A stretch of 45,028 nt of DNA from an uncultured Muribaculaceae bacterium (GTDB lineage: Bacteria; Bacteroidota; Bacteroidia; Bacteroidales; Muribaculaceae), in contig CAJUMI010000009.1 of the NCBI GenBank assembly GCA_910587545.1, positions 1-45,028 of the forward strand, written 5' to 3'. Of this stretch, positions 1-6,776 are shown piece by piece. Below the pieces are notes generated by a model. That model saw only the letters and a program-made list of their open reading frames with translations. It searched no databases and was not told the origin of the DNA. The first letter of the stretch is position 1; each line of letters opens with the position of its first letter. Made by a program: the position numbers and the translations under genes.

Positions 1-117
1 ATGGAATCGACCCTAATTTTATCTTGAAATAAAAAGGTTTATCGGACAGCAATAAAAATGAATGCAGAAAGTAGAAGTTTTTTCATATGAATGATTGATG
101 AATTGTGAATTGTGGCG

Positions 118-147
118 CAAATATACGGCGTAAATCGCGTCTGTGCA
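118..147 (-). promoter_or_regulatory. Bacteroidetes-type promoter reading out of the left edge
   Basis: Read on the minus strand, TTG (145-147) is followed after exactly 19 bases by TATATTTG (118-125). This is a perfect match to the Bacteroidetes primary sigma factor pattern TTG-N19-TAnnTTTG. It points towards position 1, so it probably drives a minus-strand gene beyond the window. Between it and the terminator at 221-264 I see no gene; positions 1-117 are AT-rich with no convincing coding frame. Confidence 0.6.
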
Positions 148-220
148 ACTTTATGTCAGTAAAAGTGAAAAATACTTTATAAAATGACTTGTATTGTACC
201 GTTGCCTGTTTGCAGTCGGC

Positions 221-264
221 AATAATAAAACAGAGTCGCAGATATTAGACTATCTGCAACTCTG
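221..264 (-). terminator. Rho-independent terminator after the inositol-phosphate synthase gene
   Basis: An inverted repeat has arms at 231-244 and 251-264 (14 bases each, one internal mismatch) around a 6-base loop. Read on the minus strand the stem is followed by the T-rich tail TTTTATTATT (221-230). It lies about 70 bases past the stop codon of the gene ending at 336. Confidence 0.75.
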
Positions 265-335
265 TCTGGCTTTGAATGGGTTATGAGAGGAGGCGCGCCG
301 GCGACGTCGCTTTGGCGGCGTCGTTGCTGCGCCTA

Positions 336-1643
336 TCAGTCGATTTTTTCGTCGGCCTCGTAGCCGCCCATCTCGCGAATGGCGTTTTTGAGCATGACGT
401 ACTGCTGGAAGAGGTGGTTAACGGGTACTTCGCCTTTGGTATAGTCGTGCATCGGGCTCTTGAGGAAGAAGCTGAGGAAGCGCTGTATGCCATGACGGCC
501 GGCGCGAGCAGCGAGGTCACTCAGGAGAACGAGGTCGAGGCAGAGGGGAGCGGCGAGGATGGAGTCGCGGCAGAGGAAGTTGATCTTGATCTGCATGGGG
601 TAGCCCATCCATCCGAAGATGTCGATGTTATCCCAGCCTTCTTTGTTGTCGTTGCGCGGGGGATAGTAGTTGATGCGCACTTTGTGGAAGTAGTCGGTGT
701 AGAGGTCGGGCTGGTCTTCGGGCACGAGGATAGACTCAAGCGTAGAGAGCTTGCTGACTTCTTTTGTGCGGAAGTTTGCGGGTTCGTCGAGCACGAGACC
801 GTCGCGGTTGCCGAGAATGTTGGTTGAGAACCATCCCGAGAGGCCGAGGCAGCGAGTGCCGATGATGGGAGCGAAACCTGACTTGACAAGGGTCTGGCCT
901 GTCTTGAAGTCTTTACCTGCGATAGGCATGCCGGTTTTTTCGCTGAGTTCCCACATAGCGGGAATGTCGACTGTGGTGTTGGGGGCACCCATGATGAAGG
1001 GTGCGCTTTCGCTGAGTGCGGCGTAGGCATAGCACATCGAGGGAGCTACATGTTCTTTGTCGTCGGCTTTCATCGCGGCTTCGAGAGCGGCGAGTGTGCC
1101 GTGAACCTTTTCGTCTACGGGGACGTATACTTCGGTGGATGCGGCCCAGAGAACCACAACGCGGTCAACGCCGTTTTCTTTTTTGAAGTTGCGGATGTCT
1201 TCGCGGAGCTGTTCGACCATTTCCCAACGGGTCTTGCCGACCATGATGTTGCTGCCGTCGAGGCGCTTTGCGTAGTTGTGGTCGAAGGCGGCCTTGAGGG
1301 GCTTGATCGCTTCGAGTTCATCCTTTACGGGGTTGATGTCCTTTTCTTTGAGGACTTCGGCGTTGATGGCTGACTCGTAGGCGTTGGCGGGATAAACGTC
1401 CCATGCACCGAATACGATGTCGTTGAGTGATGCAATAGGAACGATCTCGTTGTATTTGAGATATTTGGTTTCTTTTCCGTCGCTGACGCGAATTTTGTCA
1501 TACTGAGTCATTGAACCGACGGGTTTTGCGAGGCCTTTGCGGGCCATGAGAACGCCGGTCATAAAAGTAGAAGTGACAGCGCCGAGGCCGACAACCATCA
1601 CGCCGAGCTTGCCCTGTGCGGGCTTAACATTACTTTTGCTCAT
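336..1643 (-). CDS. ino1: Myo-inositol-1-phosphate synthase (inositol-3-phosphate synthase)
   Basis: The enzyme converts glucose-6-phosphate to myo-inositol phosphate with bound NAD, the first committed step towards inositol lipids. The 435-residue protein opens with a Rossmann stretch (VMVVGLGAV, residues about 15-23). In the middle are family motifs: NTTVDIPAMWELSEK, then PIAGKDFKTGQT, then STNILGNRDG, and FLCRDSILAAPL near residue 355. I chose the ATG at 1643 because the longer frame needs a TTG six bases upstream. The gene has its own promoter about 100 bases upstream and a terminator behind it, so it can be transcribed apart from the phosphatidyltransferase gene 268 bases upstream. That lipid-head-group gene nearby suggests the inositol goes into membrane lipid. 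Family assignment is secure; the end product is inferred. Confidence 0.93.
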   Translation of the reverse strand: MSKSNVKPAQGKLGVMVVGLGAVTSTFMTGVLMARKGLAKPVGSMTQYDKIRVSDGKETKYLKYNEIVPIASLNDIVFGAWDVYPANAYESAINAEVLKEKDINPVKDELEAIKPLKAAFDHNYAKRLDGSNIMVGKTRWEMVEQLREDIRNFKKENGVDRVVVLWAASTEVYVPVDEKVHGTLAALEAAMKADDKEHVAPSMCYAYAALSESAPFIMGAPNTTVDIPAMWELSEKTGMPIAGKDFKTGQTLVKSGFAPIIGTRCLGLSGWFSTNILGNRDGLVLDEPANFRTKEVSKLSTLESILVPEDQPDLYTDYFHKVRINYYPPRNDNKEGWDNIDIFGWMGYPMQIKINFLCRDSILAAPLCLDLVLLSDLAARAGRHGIQRFLSFFLKSPMHDYTKGEVPVNHLFQQYVMLKNAIREMGGYEADEKID

Positions 1644-1743
1644 TGTCAAATAGGTTTTGATTGAGAAGTTATTTTAAGATTTTATGTTTCAATTAGTTGT
1701 TTATCCAAAGCCTTAGTTCGGGATAACCGTAGAAAATTCGGTG

Positions 1744-1772
1744 TAAAAGTACATATAGTTTTTGAACTGCAA
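1744..1772 (-). promoter_or_regulatory. Probable promoter of the inositol-phosphate synthase gene
   Basis: On the minus strand TTG (1770-1772), an 18-base spacer and TACTTTTA (1744-1751) give a one-mismatch fit to TTG-N19-TAnnTTTG. It leaves a leader of about 95 bases before the ATG at 1643. It sits in the 268-base AT-rich gap after the phosphatidyltransferase gene, where no other signal was seen. Confidence 0.45.
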
Positions 1773-1911
1773 AAAATATTATAGTATAAAGATAGTAAAT
1801 AATTGCTAAATAATTCAAAATATTTGACTAAATTGCTAATTATGGCTAATTATAGGATTTTTTGCAGGCTGTATTGTTAATATCGGTTAAGTGTGGTAGC
1901 GGGCGGTTTAC

Positions 1912-2892
1912 TTAATATTTTGAAGTGGCAAGCTCGTGAGTGAAGCGTCGGCATATTGATTCATGACGGAGAACCATGTAGACGAGCAGGCTGTTGAGAA
2001 TTACGATTTCAAAGGCGAAGTAGAGCCATGGCATCTGCAGGAACAGCGATGCAAACAGGGCTATGCAGCGCCAGTTGAACGATAGAATGTTGGTATATTT
2101 CATTAGCGGCAGAGATGCCTTCCGGAAATCATCGCGGAAAGACTGTGGTATGTGGCCGTCGGGGAAGCGTGAGGCGAGAGCGGCGCGCAGTTTCTGCATG
2201 GCAGGGGCTGTGGCTTCCTGCTGAACGGTGTAATTGGTGTAGACGGTCAGGGTGAGTTTTTTCCAGAAGTTGCCGCTCCACGACAGTTCCTGAAGTCGCT
2301 GCTTCAGCTTTGAGGCGGTGTCGAGCTCGCTGCCTTCCTCGCCTTTGAGGAAGAAGAGGTGGAACTGACGGTAGTAGTCGGCCATTGCCGCCTGCTTGCC
2401 ATGACAAATGCCGGCAAATACTGCGATTGCCCATATCACCCAGTGGTGCTGGCTGAAGAAATCGGAAGTGATGTTCTCTCTGAGGCATATGGCAATGTAG
2501 ATAGCCGCGAACCAGAAATCGCCGCTAAGGCCGTCGAGTATCCTGCCGATGCGCGAGTATTGCTTTGTCATTCGGGCGAGCTGGCCGTCGGCGCTGTCAA
2601 AGGAGTTTGCCCAGATGAGCAGTAGCATGCCTATGACGTTGATCCACATTTGGGGGAAGTAGAAGGCGATGCCGGCACCGATGCCTATGAATATCGAGGC
2701 GATTGTGATGGCATTGGGTGTGACTCCTATTCGCTTGGCAAGACAAGCCCAGGCATAGCCGATAGGGCGGTAGAACACCAGGTCGATGCCTTCTTCGGTG
2801 TCGAGAGACTTAAGAGACTGGAGATATGCGCTCCGGGGCTTTCCGGCGAGTTGGGGCGCTGTATGTTGATTTTGAGATGACTGGTCTGACAT
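1912..2892 (-). CDS. CDP-alcohol phosphatidyltransferase family membrane enzyme
   Basis: This family joins a CDP-linked lipid or alcohol to a second alcohol in the membrane. The 326-residue protein has several hydrophobic segments (first near residues 60-95, others towards the C-terminus) and the family signature: D99, D102-G103, A106-R107, G116 and D120. The usual final Asp lies four residues after the third one. Here that position (124) is Gly and an Asp follows at 125, a one-residue spacing shift. The stop lies 268 bases before the inositol-phosphate synthase start, and the acyltransferase gene ends 6 bases upstream, so those two are surely co-transcribed. A phosphatidylinositol-phosphate synthase role, as in the inositol-lipid locus of Bacteroides thetaiotaomicron, is the most attractive inference. 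Another polar head group cannot be excluded. Confidence 0.85.
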   Translation of the reverse strand: MSDQSSQNQHTAPQLAGKPRSAYLQSLKSLDTEEGIDLVFYRPIGYAWACLAKRIGVTPNAITIASIFIGIGAGIAFYFPQMWINVIGMLLLIWANSFDSADGQLARMTKQYSRIGRILDGLSGDFWFAAIYIAICLRENITSDFFSQHHWVIWAIAVFAGICHGKQAAMADYYRQFHLFFLKGEEGSELDTASKLKQRLQELSWSGNFWKKLTLTVYTNYTVQQEATAPAMQKLRAALASRFPDGHIPQSFRDDFRKASLPLMKYTNILSFNWRCIALFASLFLQMPWLYFAFEIVILNSLLVYMVLRHESICRRFTHELATSKY

Positions 2893-2898
2893 GTTGGG

Positions 2899-3753
2899 TT
2901 ATTTTAGTTTTGACAGTTCGTAGGTTTTTTCTCTGAGGAATTTTCCGAGAGTTTCGGGTGTCACGGCGTGGAGAGCCTGTTCGGCCGGCGAGATCGGATC
3001 ACCGACGCTGATATGGATTTCGGTGCCGACTTTGCGGAAAACTTCGGCAGGCAGCCGCAGCGATCTTGCCGGCCAACAGATATGGCCGAGCAGGTTGCAC
3101 CACCAGCTGTTGCCGCCGTGGAAGAATATAGGTATGACGGGCACTTTGGCTCTGTGGATTATCTGAAGGACGGATTTCTGCCATTCTCGGTCCTGAAGTC
3201 CGTGGCGCAGGGTGGTCTTGCTCATTGCTCCCGCGGGGAAAAAACCGACAGGGTTGCCGTCGGAGAGCTGACGCAGGGCCTGACGGATGCCGTTGACCGA
3301 CACGGAGCGTTTGGAGGGATCGGTGGATGCGAGTGGGTCGACGGCTATGAAGTTCGGGCGCATGGCGGTGATCTGATTGAGGATCATGTTGACGAGAACT
3401 TTGAACTCGGGGCGGCGAGATCCGATGATATGGATCAGCGCGATGCCGTCGAGGGCTCCGAAAGGATGGTTGCTGACGGTGATGAACGCCCCCTCGGGGA
3501 GATTGTCGAGGATCTGCTCGTTGTCAATGCGCAGAGTCAGTCTGAATTCGTCAAAAAGCAGGCGGCGGGCAAATTCAGGCCCGGGTGTGTCGCAGCAGTT
3601 GGCGTGAACGCGGTTGACTTTATCGACGGACAGGAAATGTAGCAGCCAGTTGACTAATTTTTCATGCCCGTCGAGCTTCGGCACGATGCGGCGGATGTCT
3701 TCGTAGTTGAGTACGTCGGGTCTGATATCGGTTAGGTTGTTGCTATCGGTCAT
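2899..3753 (-). CDS. Lysophospholipid/hemolysin-type acyltransferase
   Basis: A 284-residue member of the PlsC-like acyltransferase superfamily, which moves an acyl chain onto a lysolipid or acylated amine at the inner membrane face. The catalytic block is NHPFGALDG (N95, H96, D102). His and Asp are five residues apart, as in the hemolysin-like branch that includes bacterial ornithine- and glycine-lipid O-acyltransferases; classical PlsC has four. A second block, FFPAGAMSK near residue 170, matches the substrate-binding FPEG region. No signal peptide is seen. It is 6 bases upstream of the phosphatidyltransferase gene and follows the ATP-grasp gene by 43 bases, which suggests a lipid assembly operon. 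The acceptor is unknown; glycerophospholipid, glycine lipid or ceramide-type lipid are all possible. Confidence 0.8.
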   Translation of the reverse strand: MTDSNNLTDIRPDVLNYEDIRRIVPKLDGHEKLVNWLLHFLSVDKVNRVHANCCDTPGPEFARRLLFDEFRLTLRIDNEQILDNLPEGAFITVSNHPFGALDGIALIHIIGSRRPEFKVLVNMILNQITAMRPNFIAVDPLASTDPSKRSVSVNGIRQALRQLSDGNPVGFFPAGAMSKTTLRHGLQDREWQKSVLQIIHRAKVPVIPIFFHGGNSWWCNLLGHICWPARSLRLPAEVFRKVGTEIHISVGDPISPAEQALHAVTPETLGKFLREKTYELSKLK

Positions 3754-3796
3754 GATACGTATATATTATATATGTATGGTGATGAAACCGGAGAGA

Positions 3797-4669
3797 TCAG
3801 TGACGGCCGAGAGCGGAAGTCCGCTCCTTGATGGCTCTCATTATATATTTGGCTATCTGAACGGCGGCTTCCTGGCGGCATGGCGCGAAACTGGGCCAGT
3901 CATCGAAATCTATGATCCTTATCTTGCCGTCGGACGAGACGATGCAGTCGCCGCCATAGATTCGGACATCAAGGACGTCGGCCGCCGCGGTGCACAGTGC
4001 TTTGAGCTTTTCTTCGTTGAAGTCGGGCGCGGAATTTCTTTTTGATGCCGGGCGGTGTTCGGCTGATGAATCTTTTGCCGACAGCCAGTAGAAGAAGGGT
4101 GTCCCGACGATGCCGTAGAACTTTATCTGTTCGCCTTCGATGTGGCGGTTGATAACGGCGCGTTTGATGCCACGGAGGAAATACTCCTGAAGTATCTCCT
4201 GGGCTTCTTCTGGGTGGCGGACATAGGTGACGTCCTCGTTGTGCATGGTGTGAGAATCGCCGCGTTTGATCCAGCATCGCGAGATGCGGGCTTTGGTGAG
4301 GGTGTCGCGAATGGCTTCGTCGGTGCTGACGATGATGCTCTCGGGATATGGGATGTTGCTGCCCAAAAGGATTCTGGCCATGCGCTCGCGGACACAGTTC
4401 TCGATGCCATAGCCGGAATTTATTACAAGCGCTCCATTATCTTCAAGTTGCTGGAGCAGTCTGATCGAGCGCGGTTCGCGGCACATGTTGACGACGATGT
4501 CTTCGCGAACGCCTGATGAGATAAATTGCTCTTCACTGTAGACGCTGACCTCGCAGCCGCGTTTGCGCAGCTGATCGGCCACGATGTTGAATATCGTCGA
4601 GTCGTTGCCTATATGGTTCGGCGAAAAGGCTCCGGCTCTCATGATGCCTGCTATTTTGATATCTGCCAT
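3797..4669 (-). CDS. ATP-grasp family protein of unknown substrate
   Basis: A 290-residue cytoplasmic protein with the layout of ATP-grasp ligases and kinases. There is an N-terminal alpha/beta domain (residues 1-90), a central ATP-binding part with basic residues (CWIKRGDSHTMH, near 133-144), then KFYGIVGTPFFYWL, and a C-terminal acidic metal site (GDCIVSSDGKIRIIDFDDW, about 240-258). Such enzymes couple ATP hydrolysis to ligation or phosphorylation of a small molecule. I recognise it only as a conserved Bacteroidales-type family with no assigned reaction. It sits between a sirtuin gene and the lipid genes with small gaps. Because inositol trisphosphate 5/6-kinases also use the ATP-grasp fold, an inositol-phosphate or lipid-head-group substrate is thinkable. 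That is inference from context only. Confidence 0.7.
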   Translation of the reverse strand: MADIKIAGIMRAGAFSPNHIGNDSTIFNIVADQLRKRGCEVSVYSEEQFISSGVREDIVVNMCREPRSIRLLQQLEDNGALVINSGYGIENCVRERMARILLGSNIPYPESIIVSTDEAIRDTLTKARISRCWIKRGDSHTMHNEDVTYVRHPEEAQEILQEYFLRGIKRAVINRHIEGEQIKFYGIVGTPFFYWLSAKDSSAEHRPASKRNSAPDFNEEKLKALCTAAADVLDVRIYGGDCIVSSDGKIRIIDFDDWPSFAPCRQEAAVQIAKYIMRAIKERTSALGRH

Positions 4670-4706
4670 AGGGCGATGGTTTCGGGAAATGGTCGGGGGT
4701 TAACAA

Positions 4707-5381
4707 TCAGATGATTTCGGCAAGTTGTCTTATGCCTTCTGAAGCGGTGGCGCGAATTACGGTGACGCCGGGCGGTACTTCGGCAGGATTTGGGTCGATA
4801 TAGTAGATCGGAGTGCCAGTCCGGACGTAATGGAGCAGCGCTGCAGCTGGGTATACCACAAGGCTGGTGCCGATGATCGCTAAGATATCGGCCGAGCGGA
4901 CTATTTCGGTGGCCGGCTCAAAGTTTGGTACGGCTTCCTGGAAAAAGACGATGTGCGGTCTGACGTGGTGGCCGTCGATGATGGTTTCGGGGGTTGTGAC
5001 GCACCGGTCGGGGCGCAGGGTGAACACCTTGGAGTCGTCGTCGATGGCGCGGACCTTCATCAGCTCGCCGTGGAGATGAAGAACGTTGGAGCTGCCGGCG
5101 CGTTCGTGGAGATTGTCGACGTTCTGGGTTATGATCATCACTTCGAAGCGTTTTTCGAGTTCAACCAGGGCGCGGTGGCCGTTGTTGGGGCTGCAGGTGA
5201 GGAGCTGTGCGCGGCGCTCGCTGTAGAATTTATGGACCAGTGCCGGGTTGCGGGCGAAGCCTTCGGCGCTGCAGACGTCCATGACGGGATAGTTTTCCCA
5301 GAGACCGCCGGCGTCGCGGAATGTGGATATGCCGCTTTCGGCACTCATGCCTGCACCGGTTGATATGACAAGGCGTTTCAT
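4707..5381 (-). CDS. cobB: Sir2 family NAD-dependent protein deacylase (class III, zinc-less)
   Basis: The enzyme removes acyl groups from lysines using NAD. The 224-residue protein shows the NAD-binding GAGMSAESGISTFRD (residues 9-23), TQNVDNLHERAG (85-96) and catalytic His104 in HLHGEL. Tyr53 and Arg56 form the YxxR pair that favours succinyl and malonyl lysine in class III sirtuins. The four zinc cysteines are not there: the region after His104 holds only Cys127. From memory, related Bacteroidales sirtuins also lack them, so this is probably a clade trait and not damage. The start is 6 bases after the ftsZ stop, so it is very likely expressed with the division genes. Confidence 0.9.
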   Translation of the reverse strand: MKRLVISTGAGMSAESGISTFRDAGGLWENYPVMDVCSAEGFARNPALVHKFYSERRAQLLTCSPNNGHRALVELEKRFEVMIITQNVDNLHERAGSSNVLHLHGELMKVRAIDDDSKVFTLRPDRCVTTPETIIDGHHVRPHIVFFQEAVPNFEPATEIVRSADILAIIGTSLVVYPAAALLHYVRTGTPIYYIDPNPAEVPPGVTVIRATASEGIRQLAEII

Positions 5382-5387
5382 AGATGC

Positions 5388-6737
5388 TTAAAGATCGTCG
5401 TCAAATTCAATCTCGATTGTTCCCGACGGATTTTCGGCAGTCTGAGGCCGGTCGGCGCGTCGGGCGCCATCAGCTGCAGGACGTACAGCCGGGCATGAGG
5501 CTGATTTCTTTTTGCGGTTATATGCGGGGGCTTTCTCGAATGCGTCGATCGCCTCGTCGTTGTCGAGCTGGTCGGGTTCGAGGATCATGTAGTTCATAAC
5601 GTCGCGCTGGCGCTGCATCTCGTCGATAGTCTCGTCGCCGTAGAAGTCGCGGATGCGATCGATGTTTATGGCATCGCCGTCAGACTTGGCCGCAGGACCG
5701 GAGATCTGGATGGTGTCGGCGGCGGTCTTGCCTTCGCGGACGGTCACGTCGAAGCCTGCGGCAAGGATGGTGAACTTGACTTTGTCGCCGAGAGTGTCGT
5801 CGTAGGTGACACCCCAAATGACGTCGACGTTTTCGTCGATCTTTGACACGAAGTCGTCGATCTGCTGTGATTCCTGAGCTCTGAACGGGACCTGGGATTT
5901 ACGCGAGTAGCAGAGGTTGAAGAGCAGTCGCTTGCTTGAGAATACGTCGGTGTTCTTGAGCAGCGGAGAGTGGAGTGCGTCTTCGATCGCCGCGGTGACA
6001 CGGTTCTCGCCTTCGCCGTAGCCGATCGAGATGAGGGCTGTGCCGCCGTCGCGGAGAGTTGTGTCGACGTCGTTCATGTCAAGATTGATCTTGCCGGGAT
6101 TGGTCACTATCTCAGAAATGCTTTGGGCTGCGATCGAAAGGGTGTCGTCGGCTTTGGCAAACGCGCAGTCAAACTCGAGCTCGGGATAGATCTCGGAAAG
6201 GCGTTCGTTGTTGATGACCAGCAGGGCGTCGACGTACCGACCCATTTCGTCGGCGCCGGCAAGCGCTTTGTTGATCTTTCGCAGTCCTTCAAAACGGAAT
6301 GGTATCGTGACGATGCCGATAGTCAGCAGGCCGCGTTCGCGGGCGATGCGGGCGACAACGGGTCCGGCGCCTGTGCCTGTGCCTCCGCCCATGCCGGCGG
6401 TGATAAACACCATGTCGATCTCGGGCGTGAAGAGTTCGGCTATCTGCGCGGCGCTCTCCTCTGCGGCTTCACGTGCTTTCTCGGGTTTGTTTCCTGCGCC
6501 GCGGCCTTTTGTGGTGTTGGGGCCGATGAGCAGTTTGTTAGGCACGGGAGAGGTTTTGAGGGCCATATCGTCGGTGTTGACGACTACAAACGACACACCG
6601 TGGATCTTGGCTTCTGTGTACATGTGGTTTACGGCATTGTTGCCGCCACCACCGACACCGAGAACCATAATGCGGTCGGGTGCGTCGGCGTTCTCTTTGT
6701 ATTTGTCGAGATACTGGAAATCAGATTCTTCGCTCAT
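5388..6737 (-). CDS. ftsZ: Cell division protein FtsZ
   Basis: The tubulin-like GTPase forms the Z ring at mid-cell. The 449-residue protein has the N-terminal GVGGGGNNAVNHM, the tubulin signature GGGTGTGAGPVV (near 117-128), the INNERL helix region and the T7 loop NPGKINLDMNDV that activates GTP hydrolysis. The globular part ends near residue 325. A tail of over 100 residues then contains a second folded-looking stretch and a disordered Arg/Ala/Pro-rich segment ending in TIEIEFDDDL. That end does not resemble the usual FtsZ C-terminal peptide (DIPxFLR type), so contacts with FtsA may differ from those in E. coli. It is the last division gene of the cluster, 39 bases after ftsA. Confidence 0.97.
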   Translation of the reverse strand: MSEESDFQYLDKYKENADAPDRIMVLGVGGGGNNAVNHMYTEAKIHGVSFVVVNTDDMALKTSPVPNKLLIGPNTTKGRGAGNKPEKAREAAEESAAQIAELFTPEIDMVFITAGMGGGTGTGAGPVVARIARERGLLTIGIVTIPFRFEGLRKINKALAGADEMGRYVDALLVINNERLSEIYPELEFDCAFAKADDTLSIAAQSISEIVTNPGKINLDMNDVDTTLRDGGTALISIGYGEGENRVTAAIEDALHSPLLKNTDVFSSKRLLFNLCYSRKSQVPFRAQESQQIDDFVSKIDENVDVIWGVTYDDTLGDKVKFTILAAGFDVTVREGKTAADTIQISGPAAKSDGDAINIDRIRDFYGDETIDEMQRQRDVMNYMILEPDQLDNDEAIDAFEKAPAYNRKKKSASCPAVRPAADGARRADRPQTAENPSGTIEIEFDDDL

Positions 6738-6776
6738 TGTAGTAATAGTGTGGTGAATAGCAAAAGGAGATTGATA

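Noticed and set aside
3754..3796. AT-rich near-palindrome (around 3757-3779) between the acyltransferase and ATP-grasp genes
   Set aside because: It is alternating A/T sequence of low complexity; symmetry is expected by chance and no promoter box accompanies it.
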